Shown: positions 10,309 to 20,793, counted from the first letter of the stretch. The stretch: DNA of 64,000 bases from Paraniabella hibiscisoli (GCF_022512515.1 NZ_JAKWBK010000001.1:4340001-4404000); one strand, 5' to 3'. Made by a program: numbers and translations. Notes: a model not told the origin generated them from the letters alone.

Positions 10309-13300
10309 TTACAGGGATAGGTTTAAACCCAGTACAAATGACCTGGCCCGTGGATAGGCGCTGAAATCAACACCGGGAGTAATGGCGTTGTTAATAACGC
10401 TTACCTCAGGATCATAACCTGTATACTTGGTAAAAACATGCAGATTATAGGCCGTAAAATAAACCCGGGCATTATTGATTCTCGTTCTTTTGATCAGGGT
10501 TTTAGGCAGTGTGTAACCCAGGCTTACATTATTTACACGCAGGAAAGATCCGTCTTCAATCATCGTGTTGTAGGGCCTGTCCGAAACCATACCTATATAA
10601 GAAGGGATTGTTTTACCCTGGTTGAGTGACGCCAGTGAAACAGGATCTGTAACACGTTTTCCGTCAGCATCAATGGTCATCCAGCGCTCGGAAAAACGAG
10701 ATAAAGTGTTTTTTAGATCATTACTGAGTGCCGCATTATTAAGCACATTCGCATTATAGATGTCGTTACCAACGGCGAAGTTTAAAAATACGCTCAGGTC
10801 AAGGTTTTTGTAGCTCAATGTATTGGTAAAACCACCCGTATATTTAGGATTGGCATTGCCGATGGCTGTACGGTCCAGGTCGTTGATCACTCCATCAGGT
10901 ACACCATCGGGTCCACTGATATCTTTAAACTTCTGGTAGCCGGGTTGTACGGTACGGTTATCTTTTACTATACCGGCTTTCAATGTATAGGTATTGTTTG
11001 CAGCATTAAAATCGAAATCATTCACCTGGTATAAGCCATCTGCTATGTATCCATACATAATTCCGACAGGTTGCCCCACCTGCAGGATATAATCATTAAA
11101 GGTGGTGTAGCTGTTTACAATTTTTGAAGTTTCCCCGTCACTCAACTCCAACACTTTTGTTTTGGGAAATGCGATATTGAAGCTGGTATTCCAGTTAAAA
11201 TCGTTGCTTTTAATATTTACGGTATTCAGTGTAAACTCAAGCCCGCGCGACAGGGTAGTTCCTATATTCTGAAACTGGGTAATAAAGCCGGAGCTGGAAG
11301 GAATACGGGTATCGAAAAGCAAATCTTTTGAACGGTTATCATAATATTCGGTAGTAAGCGTAATCCGTTGGTCAAATAAACCCAGGTCTAAACCAATATT
11401 CACCGCCTGGTTGGCTTCCCATTTTAAATTAGGATTAGGCAGGTTATTCTGGTAGGCAGAAGTGGTAATGGTGTTATTCAGCGGGTAAGACCCCGTGGTA
11501 TAAATACCCAGCGCAGCATAGTTGCTGATGCGGTTATTCCCGGCTTGTCCATAGCTTACCCTCAGCTTCAGATCCGAAAATGCAGGCATCGCCTTAATAA
11601 AGTCTTCATTGATCACTCTCCAGGCAACGGCTACCGAAGGGAAGATGCCCCAGCGGTTGTTGATCCCGAATTTGGAAGAACCGTCAGCCCGCAGGCTGGC
11701 TGTTAAAAGGTATTTGCTCTTGTAACCATAATTGACGCGGCCAAAAAAGGACAGCAATTTGTCGTCTTCGGCGCGAGAGTTAGGTGTGCCGAAAATGGTT
11801 CCCAGTGAAAGGTCATCCCAGCCATTATTCACCGTAGGAAATGCTGAAGCGCTGGTGCCAAAACGTTCAAAATAGTTATAAATATATTCCTGGCCCGCTG
11901 TTACATCGAGGTTGTGCGCTCCTGCAAAATTACGCGCATAGGTAAGTGTGTTATTATAATTTAAACGGCTGTCGTTTTGTTCATCAATGCTTCCGAAAGG
12001 GCCGCCGCTACGAATAGCTACAATAGATTCCGATGTATTGAATTGTTTAAATTTATTACCTTTTGATGTGTAACTGATTAATCCACGATAGGTAAGGCTT
12101 TTAGATAACTTGTATTGGATATTGGCACTTGCATTCAGGGTATTAATCACACGCTCTCTTAAGCGGGAACGGGCACCAATGATTGGGCTTTGAAATGCCG
12201 GTGAACTTTGATTATCCAACGGGTCAGTCTCCAGCTCAAGAAGTGCTTCATCGTCTGCAGGATTTCTGCCACTTACGGGGCGGTATTGCAGTAGGGTTTG
12301 CAGGTAAGTTAACCGTGCGTTTCCGCCTTCAGTAGGAGGAAGGCCTGTTATTTTTTGGTTGGAGTAATTAGCAATGGCATTGATCGTAAACTTGTCGCCT
12401 ATTTTGTGGGTCAGGGTAATTTTGCCTATATTTTTGGTTGACCCGCTATTCAACATAATCCCCTCATCGTTATTGCGTGCGTAGAATACATTAAAGCGCG
12501 TATCCTTGCTACCTCCGTTGATACTTATTTTATGATACTGGTTGTAAACGGTGTTTCCAAAAACTTCATCCTGCCAGTTTTTACCCGGCCTTCCGCCGTA
12601 AATAGTTTTCAGGGAATCGAAAGGTCCGTAGAGATTAGTAAAGCCGGCAACTCTGGCAGAGTCTCCGGCTCTGCGTTCATAATCCAGCACCAGGTAGTCA
12701 TAAGCGCCCATCACCGGTATTTCGCTGGTTATTTTTTTAGCGCCAACATATCCGTCATAATTCACCGTCACTTTGCCAGCTTTAATTTGTTTGGTGGTGA
12801 TCAGTACTACACCGTTTGCCCCTCTCGCTCCATAGATTGCAGTTGCTGAAGCGTCCTTTAGCACATCTACAGACTCAATATCCATAGGGTCCAGGAAAGC
12901 CAGACCATCTGTCTGGGGTACACCATCTACCACATATAATGGTTGGTTACTTTGGGTGATGGAGGTTCCGCCCCTGATTTTAATAGAGGGTTCTGCACCA
13001 GGCGAACCGTCAGCCATGGTTACCTGAACACCAGCCAAACGTCCCTGTAATGCCTGTCCCACGTTTTGTACGGGAACTTTAGCCAATTCGGTTCCGCTAA
13101 CGGAACTAACAGCCCCGGTAAGATCCTTTCTTTTTTGCGTACCATAACCTACAACCACTACCTGTTCCAGGCTCTTCTCCTGTGCTGCCAGGCTGATATC
13201 GATCTGCTGGCGGTTACCAATATCAATTTCTTTAGTCTCGTAGCCAACATACGAAATTGTCAGTGTTCCACTAGGGGCTGCCTGGATGGAGTACTGACCA

Positions 13301-13467
13301 TTCGGCTGTGTAAATACTGTTTTGTTAGTACCTTTTTCATTAATGGTAACTCCTGCCAGCGGGTCTCCGGCGGGATTGGCGATGGTACCGGTGATCTTAA
13401 TGGTCTGAGCGGCCACTGTAGTGGAAACTCCCATTAATACCAGTAAAAGAATAAACGTAGACCTCAT
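10309..13467 (-). CDS. SusC-family TonB-dependent outer-membrane transporter
   Basis: Active importer of glycan fragments across the outer membrane. The start at 13467 gives MRSTFILLLVLMGVSTTVAAQ, a clean signal peptide; the open frame runs 57 codons further up but that stretch is not signal-like. A carboxypeptidase-like domain follows (ITGTIANPAGDPLAGVTI), then the linker LEQVVVVGYGTQKRKDLTGAVSSV, the plug (VQNVGQALQGRLAGVQV; IRGGTSITQSNQPLYVVDGV; DVLKDASATAIYGARGANGVVLI) and a beta-barrel ending in VLGLNLSL with a terminal hydrophobic residue. At about 1,052 residues it is of normal SusC length and uninterrupted. It heads the leftward half of the glycosaminoglycan locus, and its 5' side faces the 600-base control region shared with the GH88 gene. 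Confidence 0.95.
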   Translation of the reverse strand: MRSTFILLLVLMGVSTTVAAQTIKITGTIANPAGDPLAGVTINEKGTNKTVFTQPNGQYSIQAAPSGTLTISYVGYETKEIDIGNRQQIDISLAAQEKSLEQVVVVGYGTQKRKDLTGAVSSVSGTELAKVPVQNVGQALQGRLAGVQVTMADGSPGAEPSIKIRGGTSITQSNQPLYVVDGVPQTDGLAFLDPMDIESVDVLKDASATAIYGARGANGVVLITTKQIKAGKVTVNYDGYVGAKKITSEIPVMGAYDYLVLDYERRAGDSARVAGFTNLYGPFDSLKTIYGGRPGKNWQDEVFGNTVYNQYHKISINGGSKDTRFNVFYARNNDEGIMLNSGSTKNIGKITLTHKIGDKFTINAIANYSNQKITGLPPTEGGNARLTYLQTLLQYRPVSGRNPADDEALLELETDPLDNQSSPAFQSPIIGARSRLRERVINTLNASANIQYKLSKSLTYRGLISYTSKGNKFKQFNTSESIVAIRSGGPFGSIDEQNDSRLNYNNTLTYARNFAGAHNLDVTAGQEYIYNYFERFGTSASAFPTVNNGWDDLSLGTIFGTPNSRAEDDKLLSFFGRVNYGYKSKYLLTASLRADGSSKFGINNRWGIFPSVAVAWRVINEDFIKAMPAFSDLKLRVSYGQAGNNRISNYAALGIYTTGSYPLNNTITTSAYQNNLPNPNLKWEANQAVNIGLDLGLFDQRITLTTEYYDNRSKDLLFDTRIPSSSGFITQFQNIGTTLSRGLEFTLNTVNIKSNDFNWNTSFNIAFPKTKVLELSDGETSKIVNSYTTFNDYILQVGQPVGIMYGYIADGLYQVNDFDFNAANNTYTLKAGIVKDNRTVQPGYQKFKDISGPDGVPDGVINDLDRTAIGNANPKYTGGFTNTLSYKNLDLSVFLNFAVGNDIYNANVLNNAALSNDLKNTLSRFSERWMTIDADGKRVTDPVSLASLNQGKTIPSYIGMVSDRPYNTMIEDGSFLRVNNVSLGYTLPKTLIKRTRINNARVYFTAYNLHVFTKYTGYDPEVSVINNAITPGVDFSAYPRARSFVLGLNLSL

Positions 13468-14075
13468 TAGATGCTTAAATTTTAAAACAGGTGAAATGAT
13501 TGTTGTCAGGGGCAATTCATAAAGGGTAGTGGTCTGCAGTTCCCCGTTTGGAAAATTGCAGTCAGTCTGGCTATTGACCGTTGTAACAAATGGCATAATA
13601 TACATTTTAACGTTAGTGTCACTTCTCTTAAACAGCACTTTTCAGTTATTGTCTGGTTGGCTTTTTGGGGCTTATTGGCTCCTATTTACAATTTAAGCCC
13701 GACAAAATGTCGCAAGATAAGTTTTTGCAGGGGCTCCTTATCTTTTTACAAAATCCAACAGCACAAACGGCTGTTTTATACTTCATAAATATAGAATGCC
13801 GTTTTACGGGAGGCTTTAAAAATGGGGTTTTCTTTTTTCGATTTGGGTTATTTTTCAGATTATTTACGGATTATCATCGTTGAGTTTGTTCTATGTAGTT
13901 GATTGTCAATTTTATTTTCAGTCAATTGATTTCGATACACTGTAATTAGTTTTGCCCCTTTTTGAATTTCTTTTTCTAAATTTCATCCAGTTCTAAAATT
14001 TTAAAATCAATATTGAAGGCGTTTGGCTGTGGCTAAATCTATTTTTACAGTACACATTTAAGAAAAGATAAACTC
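13468..14075. promoter_or_regulatory. Divergent control region of the glycosaminoglycan locus
   Basis: About 600 bases without a convincing gene separate susC (leftward) from the GH88 gene (rightward). It is AT-rich and holds an inverted pair AAACGGC / GCCGTTT at 13765-13771 and 13798-13804. I found no exact leftward -7 motif. Both halves of the locus must be transcribed from here, so operator sites for the locus regulator should lie in it. Confidence 0.55.
13926..13954 (+). promoter_or_regulatory. Candidate Bacteroidota promoter for GH88 operon
   Basis: TAGTTTTG at 13947-13954 fits the Bacteroidota -7 consensus TAnnTTTG exactly, and TTG at 13926-13928 is a -33 element with 18 bases between. 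The predicted start of transcription is about 110 bases before the GH88 ATG at 14076. Confidence 0.45.
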
Positions 14076-15282
14076 ATGAAAAGACGATTTTGTGCCATTG
14101 TTTCAGGCCTTGTTTTTTTTGCCGCTAACCAACTTCATGCGCAACCGGTACCCGGAAAAGACTGGTTCCGGCATTCGGTTTCAGTTATTGAACAGCAGTT
14201 GAAAGGAGCCGCGGCAACCTTCACACCCGGCTTAAATCCCCGCTCCGTTAATGCAAATGGAACGGTGCGCACCGCTCCTTATACGGATTGGACCACAGGT
14301 TTTTTCCAGGATCCCTTTGGTATGGGTATGAATTAACCGGTAATAAAGACCTGGCTACATCAGCCCGAAAGTTCACTCTGGCCCTCGACTCTATCCGCTA
14401 TGTCACCAAAACCCACGATTTGGGCTTTATGCTCTATTGTTCTTATGGAAATGCCTGGCGCATTACGGCGGATAAAGCTTATTTACCGGTTTTGGAAGAT
14501 GGTGCCCAACATCTTTACCAACGGTTTAACCCCAAAACAGGCGTGATCCGCTCCTGGGATTTCGGAGACTGGAAGTTTCCTGTGATCATAGATAATATGA
14601 TGAACCTGGAATACCTGTACTGGGCAGGCACGCAATTCAAAAAGCCGGTTTATAGTCAGGTTGCCAACACGCATGCGCTTACCACGATGAAGCATCATTT
14701 CAGAAAAGACTACAGTTCTTATCACGTAGTAGACTATGACCCCGTTACAGGTAAAGTGCGGGGTAAAGAAACGCACCAGGGACTTGCAGATGAATCAGCC
14801 TGGGCGAGGGGACAGGCATGGGGCCTTTACGGTTATATTATGTGTTATAATAATAGCGGCGATGCGCGGTTTTTACAACAGGCGCAGCATATTGCCCGCT
14901 TTATTATGACGCACCCAAGGATGCCAAAAAATAAGATCCCGGTTTGGGACTTTGATGCACACAATGCACTGGATGCCGACGGACGTGCCCCCGTGATGCT
15001 TCGGCTGCTGCCGTTATTGCCTGTGGTTTGTTAGACCTGAGCACTAAAGTAAAAGACGGTAAAAAATATGCTGATTATGCAGAAGATATATTAAAAGCAC
15101 TATCATCTCCTGATTTTCTGGCTGCGCCCGGGGATAATCATTATTTTCTCCTGAAGCATAGTGTAGGGGCGTTCCTCTATAACTCAGAAATCGATACGCC
15201 ATTGAATTATGCCGATTATTATTACCTGGAGGCGCTGAAAAAATATGCTGCGCTGAAGAAAATTGCACTGCCATTGCAATAA
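14076..15282 (+). CDS. Unsaturated glucuronyl hydrolase (GH88), frameshifted
   Basis: Hydrolyses the 4,5-unsaturated uronic acid from the non-reducing end of disaccharides made by the lyases of this locus. The chain of about 400 residues has a signal peptide (VSGLVFFAANQLHAQ) and the alpha6/alpha6-barrel motifs TDWTTGFFPGSLWYGYELTG, THDLGFMLYCSYGNAWR (first catalytic Asp), FPVIIDNMMNLEYLYWA (second catalytic Asp), TH-QGLADESAWARGQAWGLYG and SEIDTPLNYADYYYLEAL. Two frame breaks occur in homopolymers, T6 at 14300-14305 and C5 at 14988-14992; one extra base at each gives a continuous normal-length enzyme. It is the first gene of the rightward half of the locus. Confidence 0.93.
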
Positions 15283-15341
15283 GCGCTTACCGCATAGTGC
15301 AGGTATTTTAATTTATTGAAGGTTAGTTTAAAACAATCAAC

Positions 15342-16181
15342 ATGAATAAACGATTACTTTCCATTCCGGTTGCGGCAGTTGCCATGCTGCTTACAGGAGT
15401 ATCATCCTGTACAAAAAGCAATACGCTTAAGGGACAGGCAAGCCTTAAAACAAGTGCAAGGTCGGTTACGGCAGGCGATACTATTTTAAATGTAACTTAC
15501 GAAAGTGGAACCACTGACTCCGGCATCCCGGGACTTCCGGGTAGTGATGCCACCGCGCCGGATGCTGCTTATATGGTAAGCCCCGGCGCCACAGGTAATT
15601 ATGCCATAGCGCACAAAGTGGTGTATGGAGATTCTGCCTACTACTCTGATGGTAACTGGAGAAGTGAAACCACTGCGCGATCTCTAACCTATACGCATTT
15701 CACTCCGGGGCAGGAGCGGCGTTACGAATTTAGTGTTCTCTTAAAGGATTGGCCGGCCTGGACCAGTGCAGAAAGTGCTACCCGTTCAAATATATTCCAA
15801 TGTCGGGTTAGCAGCAGTAGTGCATATGTACCGATAATGATACGCCTTCAGAGGAACGCCATACAACTAAGGAGAGCCGATCAATCTACCGCCACACTTG
15901 TATCCAACTATATGAATTATGCAAACCAGTGGATGCATTTCAGGGTAGATGTAAAATGGACCCTGGATAGCACGGGATATATAAAAACCTATAATAAACT
16001 TCCCGGGCAATCCGGCTACACACAAAGTTCTTCAATTGAAAATATAAGAACTTACACCGGCGATACTACTGTGAATGGAGGTGGAAAATTTGGATATGCC
16101 AAATGGGGCGTGTATGGCGTTCCCGACAATATAACAGGTATTGTTTATCATGATGATATAAGAATTATAGCATTAAATTAG
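15342..16181 (+). CDS. Secreted lipoprotein with polysaccharide-lyase-like jelly-roll
   Basis: A 279-residue protein with a lipoprotein signal (MLLTGVSSC, Cys23). The rest is beta-rich: NVTYESGTTDSG, YAIAHKVVYGDSAYYSDGNWRSE, RRYEFSVLLKDW, NQWMHFRVDVKW and, at the end, GKFGYAKWGVYGVP...IVYHDDIRII. The order of strands and the final KWGVYG/YHDDIRI block resemble the fold family of heparin lyase I and glucuronan lyases (PF14099-type), but I do not see the PL13 catalytic FAQWHG motif. It lies between GH88 and heparin lyase III. It may be a divergent lyase or a surface glycan-binding protein; the role is inferred from position and fold resemblance only. Confidence 0.6.
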   Translation: MNKRLLSIPVAAVAMLLTGVSSCTKSNTLKGQASLKTSARSVTAGDTILNVTYESGTTDSGIPGLPGSDATAPDAAYMVSPGATGNYAIAHKVVYGDSAYYSDGNWRSETTARSLTYTHFTPGQERRYEFSVLLKDWPAWTSAESATRSNIFQCRVSSSSAYVPIMIRLQRNAIQLRRADQSTATLVSNYMNYANQWMHFRVDVKWTLDSTGYIKTYNKLPGQSGYTQSSSIENIRTYTGDTTVNGGGKFGYAKWGVYGVPDNITGIVYHDDIRIIALN

Positions 16182-16191
16182 AAATCGAAAT

Positions 16192-16215
16192 CCGCCACGG
16201 CATTAGCTTTGGCGG
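16192..16215. other. Intergenic hairpin
   Basis: CCGCCA (16192-16197) and TGGCGG (16210-16215) form a six-pair stem with a 12-base loop between the lipoprotein and heparin lyase III genes. There is no U-run after it, so it is not a clear terminator; it could mark an mRNA processing or stability site. Confidence 0.35.
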
Positions 16216-16233
16216 TTCCACAATAAAAGTATA

Positions 16234-18200
16234 ATGAAACAAACCAGGTGTATCCAACTATCTATGATGCTGATTATGGGTACTTTGTCCTATGCCCAGC
16301 AGCCTGTTGTTAAAGAAAGTTTTAATACAATTAACCTTAGTTATCCCGGGCTTGAGAAGGTAAAAGCCCAGGTGCTGGCTAAAAATTACCAGGCTGCAGC
16401 CACTACTTTGCTTGCCTATTATAGGATCAGGAGCAAAGAACCTGATTTCAGCGCTGCTGAAGAAGAAATAGAATTAAATCAGCCTGTTGCTAAAACTGCC
16501 CGGGCTGCCGCTGACAGTGCGTTGCAACACCGGTTTCAGCCTCACAAGGGTTATGGTTTTTTTAATTACGGTAAGGATATTAACTGGCAACACTGGCCGG
16601 TAAAAGACAATGAAGTACGCTGGCAATTACACCGGGTGAAATGGTGGCAATCGATGGCGCTGGTGTACCGGGCCACGGGGATGAGCGTTATGCAAAGGAG
16701 TGGATGTTACAGTTTAGCGACTGGGGCCGAAAGAATCCGCTGGGACTGTCAAAGGACAACGATAAATATGCCTGGCGCCCATTAGAAGTATCAGATAGGA
16801 TACTGAATCTCGCACCTTCCTTCAATATTTTTGTTCATTCGCCTCATTTCACGCCGGCTTTCCTCATGGAGTTTCTGGGAATTATCAGCAACAGGCAAAC
16901 TACCTATCGCATAATTATGCCGACAGGGGTAACCATCGCCTTTTTGAAGCGCAGCGCGTTTTATTCGCCGGCGTATCTTTCCCGGAATTCAAGAACTCAG
17001 CAAACTGGAGAGCGGGAGGCGTTGCTATTCTTAACGACGAAATAAAGAAGCAGGTATATCCCGATGGGGTGCAGTGGGAACTGTCTCCTAATTATCATGT
17101 GGCCATGATCAATACGTTTTTAAGTGCACTTCGTTCTGCGCAAAAGGCGGGTATGGAGCAGTTGTTCCCAGCCAGCTATAAAGCAACAGTAGAAAAAATG
17201 ATCCTGGCTACGATCAACTTTTCTTTCCCTGATTATACCTATCCTGTCTTCAGCGATGCCAAGCTGGTGGATAAATCCTCGATGTTGAAATCTTATGTAA
17301 GTTGGGCCAGGACTTTTCCGGGAAATGAAGTTATTCAGTTTTATGCCACAGATGGCAAAAAGGGTAGGGCTCCAGCTTACCTTTCACATGGTTTGACCAC
17401 TTCCGGTTTTTATACATTTCGGAATGGGTGGAACACGGATGCTACGGTAATGGTACTAAAAGCCAGTCCCCGGGAGCATTTCATGCCCAACCCGATAACG
17501 GAACTTTTGAGCTATGGGTGAAGGGACGCAACTTTACACCTGACGCAGGATGTTATGTATATGCGGGTGATTCAGCCATCATGAAGCTACGAGACTGGTA
17601 TCGTCAAAGCCGTGTGCATACTACCTTAACACTGAATAATGAGAACATGGTCATTACCAAAGCTGCGTTACAACAATGGAAAACTACAAAAGATCAGGAT
17701 GTTTTGACCTATATTAATCAAGCTACAACCAGCTCGATCATCAACGAACCGTATTATTTGTGGATCAGAAATATTTTGTCATTATTGACCGTGCTGTTGG
17801 TGAGGCAAAGGGCGCTGTTGGAGTTCACTTTCAGCTGAAGGAAAAGAGTAATCCTGTTTTTGATAAACAGCAGAAAAGAGTTTATACTACGTTTGGAGAT
17901 GGAAATAATTTATTGATCCAAAACCTGAACGCCGGTCCTGTTTCATTAAAAGAAGAAGAAGGTAAAGTGTCTTATTCCTATCGACAGGAGTTGGCGCGTC
18001 CGGCATTTGTTTTTGAAAAAGATAAGCTAGCAACCACACCACAAACATTTATTACGGTATTGTATCCTTTCAGTGGTCAAAAGCCGCCGGTGGTAACTTT
18101 AAAAGAAGAATCAGGGAACGACTATGAAAACGGATCTCTTCGGCTTACTTTGATGGTTGATGGAAAACCCAGGAGCATTATTCAACGTATGGTACCTTAA
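16234..18200 (+). CDS. Heparin/heparan-sulfate lyase III (PL12), frameshifted
   Basis: Periplasmic lyase that cleaves low-sulfated heparan sulfate by beta-elimination. Signal peptide MLIMGTLSYAQ; then NLSYPGLEKVKAQVLAKNY, GYGFFNYGKDINWQHWPV and EVRWQLHRVKWWQSMALVY. Further on are LEVSDRILNLAPSF, YPDGVQWELSPNYHVAMI (catalytic-region Asn-Tyr-His), FHAQPDNGTFELWVKGRNFT, YVYAGDSAIMKLRDWYRQ and FVIIDRAVGEAKGAVGVHF. These blocks follow Pedobacter heparinus heparinase III in order over the whole length of about 655 residues. Four frame breaks are visible: G4 at 16677-16680, G3 at 16877-16879, C4 at 17468-17471 and AA at 17720-17721. One added base at each restores the family text (for example ASPPG-FHAQPDNG and LDHQRTVLFVDQKYF). 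Confidence 0.93.
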
Positions 18201-18401
18201 ATTGCTGCTTTAATTTAAGTGCCGTTTACTTCAATTGCGTTGTTCCAGGCATTTAAAGCAATCAATATTCATTAGTATTTCCCGCAATGCTCAGTTTATT
18301 ATCCGGCATGGAATCATCAGATTTCAACCCGGGGTTTGCCTTAAATAATAAAACTGTCTTATCTTGGAAGTTTTAACGATAAGCAAAGCTCTGAGTATTG
18401 T

Positions 18402-19648
18402 ATGACTTTACAATTGCGTTTCCAACTGTCCCTGATGATGTTCCTGGAATTTTTTATGAAAGGCTCCTGGTTCGTTACACTGGGCACTTACCTAAAAAAC
18501 AACCTGGGAGCTTCTGCGCTGGAGGTTTCAAATATTTTTTCAACGCAGTCACTGGGCGCTGTGATTGCTCCGTTCTTCATTGGTTTTATTGCAGACCGAT
18601 ACTTTAATGCAGAACGTGTAATGGGCGTTTTGCACCTTATTGGCGCTGGTTTATTGCTGATGATGTACCGGGCCGATAGCGCCGCTGCTATCTATCCCTA
18701 TGTGCTGCTTTATTTTATTGGTTATATGTCTACCCTGGCACTTACCAGTTCCGTGGCCTTCAGAAATCTCAAAGACCCTCAAAAACAATATCCCTCTATA
18801 CGCATCTTCGGCACGATCGGGTGGGTCGTTGCAGGCTTTGCTATCAGCTACCTGTTTCACTGGGATACCAAAGAGGCTGTTGCTGCGGGTACATTACAGA
18901 ACACCTTTTTGCTGGGTGCAACCTGCTCCGCCGTTCTTGGCATGCTTTGTTTCCTGCTGCCGGCCACCCCACCTTTAAAGAAAAATCAATCGTCATTTAA
19001 TTGGGGAGATGCCCTGGGTTTACAGGCACTGAAACTATTGCGTCAAAAAGGCTTTTTGATCTTCTTTCTAACGGCCATTGTTATTTGTATACCCATTTCA
19101 TTTTACTACCAGCATACTAACCCGTTCCTGGTGGCAACCGGTTTGCCCAATCCTACGGCCAAAATGGCATTGGGGCAGCTTTCTGAGGCCCTGTGTCTTT
19201 TATTGATCCCACTGTTATTTGCACGACTCGGCTATAAAAAATGATCCTGCTGGGCATCGCCGCCTGGGCATTGCGCTACCTGTTCTTTGCCTATGGCAAC
19301 GGCCAGGACCTTTCATTCATGTTGATCCTGGGTATTGTATTACATGGGATATGTTATGATTTTATGTTTGTGGTAGGACAGATCTATACCAATAACATTG
19401 CAGGTGAACAATACCGGTCTTCTGCCCAGGGCCTGGTTACTGTGGCAATGTACGGTGTCGGCATGTTGATCGGTTTCTGGATCGCAGGCTTTGTCGCCGA
19501 CGCGCTTAAAACCTATGAGGGAACGCAGTATTGGCGTTACCTGTGGCTCACGCCGGCAGCAATGGCAACGATATGCCTGCTACTTTTTGCCGCATTGTTT
19601 AGAGAGCAACAGTCTGGCGTTTCGAAAGAAGGGCAGTTACCATTGTAA
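18402..19648 (+). CDS. MFS transporter, NupG/XapB-like, frameshifted
   Basis: Inner-membrane permease of about 415 residues. MMFLEFFMKGSWFVTLGTYL, IFSTQSLGAVIAPFFIGFIADRYF, TSSVAFRNL, PSIRIFGTIGWVVAGF and IYTNNIAGEQYRSSAQGLVT are typical of the nucleoside:proton symporter branch, members of which also occur in Bacteroidota sugar loci. One break at the six-A run 19236-19241 separates the first eight helices from the last four; adding one A gives GYKKMILLGIAAWALRY. It comes 200 bases after heparin lyase III. Given the locus, import of an unsaturated disaccharide or a monosaccharide is more likely than nucleoside uptake, but this is inference. Confidence 0.75.
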
Positions 19649-19962
19649 CAGGATTATTTACATAATTTCGGCGCACCTGGAGACCCGGCAGCAAGTATCG
19701 GCGTATTTATGGGATGCGACGGACCCTGGATAGCTGTTTCGATAATTTGCCCGACATTGACCAATGTAGTATGGGATGTGTTTTTGGGGCAGCGGGTGGT
19801 TTAGCCTTTATCGATACACCTGCTACGCAATCAGTTAATGGCGCGTTGAATATTGCAGTAATAAACAGGTCTGCCAAAGATTTTTGGGAATGTAGAAATG
19901 TATTTCTGCGCAATTAGTACCACATAAAAGCTTTAAAGGCGCCTCTGTTATCATCAAAATGA
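19649..19962. other. Intergenic stretch, no convincing gene
   Basis: A 67-codon open frame (19714-19917, plus) lies here, but its translation has no recognisable family or signal and the opposite strand is equally open. It could be decayed sequence. No promoter or hairpin stands out. Confidence 0.4.
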
Positions 19963-20612
19963 TTACTGGTTATTTTTGAGCCAGTTCAAACGCCGCTGAT
20001 CGGGCAGGTGTTTTATAGAAAAATGCTCAAAGCCGGCTTCAAAACCTTTTCCATCCGGACTTGCAGCCATCAATCCGACCTTCACCGGTGTATTATCCTG
20101 CAAGTAAGCATTGCGCATCATTACATAAACTTTGTCATCGTATGAGTAGAATACTTCCACGGCATCCAGCCTTCGTACGGCTTTGATCCATACAAATGGG
20201 GGAACCTTGTCCAATGTAATAACACTCCAGTCGCTCGTTTTATGGGTTACTACAGTACTGAGATTTAACTTTCCGTCCACAAATTCTACACCCGCCTTAA
20301 TATAGTTTTCTTTATCCACTCTCAGCATAAGACCTGCCTGATCGAACCGGGCTTTGTAATTTCCGGTGATCTTTACCTTTACTTCAAATTCTCCTCCGTA
20401 AGTAGCGTAATAAAACGGCGCATCATCAACCGTAAAGCCGTAGTGTGAGATTCTCCAGTAATCGCTTTGGGGCGTTACCTGCATAATGAGTTTTTTACCT
20501 TTTATCTCCCAACCCGGAGGTTCATTAAACCAGGTCATCTTCTCGAGTGTTTGAGATAAAGCGGCTTTCGATAAGCAAAGTAGGTAGCAGCGGCTAATAA
20601 TACAACTTTCAT
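19963..20612 (-). CDS. DUF1349 secreted protein, frameshifted
   Basis: A concanavalin-like beta-sandwich protein of about 215 residues, without known enzymatic role. The conserved blocks are MTWFNEPPGWEIKGKKLIM, YGFTVDDAPFYYATYGGEFE, YKARFDQAGLMLRVD, YIKAGVEFVDGKLNLSTVVTH, DWSVITL, FVWIKAVRRLDAVEVFYSYD and VKVGLMAASPDGKGFEAGF, matching DUF1349 (YesU/regulation-of-enolase-1 type). The start at 20612 gives MKVVLLAAATYFA, and a one-base break near 20583 separates this short signal peptide from LSKAALSQTLEKMTWF. It is convergent with the upstream permease gene. Such proteins often occur in carbohydrate loci, so a glycan-related role is plausible. Confidence 0.75.
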
Positions 20613-20793
20613 GTTTAATTTAGATTGATCAATGACCAGGAGTAGATAAATGCCGATTGGCCTGGCCAGGAATGTACCCATCTCCGTTCGTTTTTATTTA
20701 ATCCGTAAAGGCATTCATTGTACATTTACAGGATGAGGGTGCAAATATATTTTCATTGGGCAGCAGCTGTCAATACTGATAAATAACCAATTT

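Noticed and set aside
10309..13638. SusC start at the first codon of the open frame (13638)
   Set aside because: The first 57 residues lack signal-peptide character, whereas ATG 13467 starts a proper signal peptide.
13665..13883. 72-codon open frame in the locus control region
   Set aside because: Low-complexity Phe-rich translation, no family match and no promoter spacing; more likely part of the regulatory region.
18402..19244. True nucleoside transporter
   Set aside because: Family branch fits, but the gene lies within a glycosaminoglycan locus and no nucleoside genes are near; kept only as a family name.
19714..19917. 67-codon frame between permease and DUF1349 gene
   Set aside because: Opposite strand equally open, no recognisable motif; not supported as a gene.
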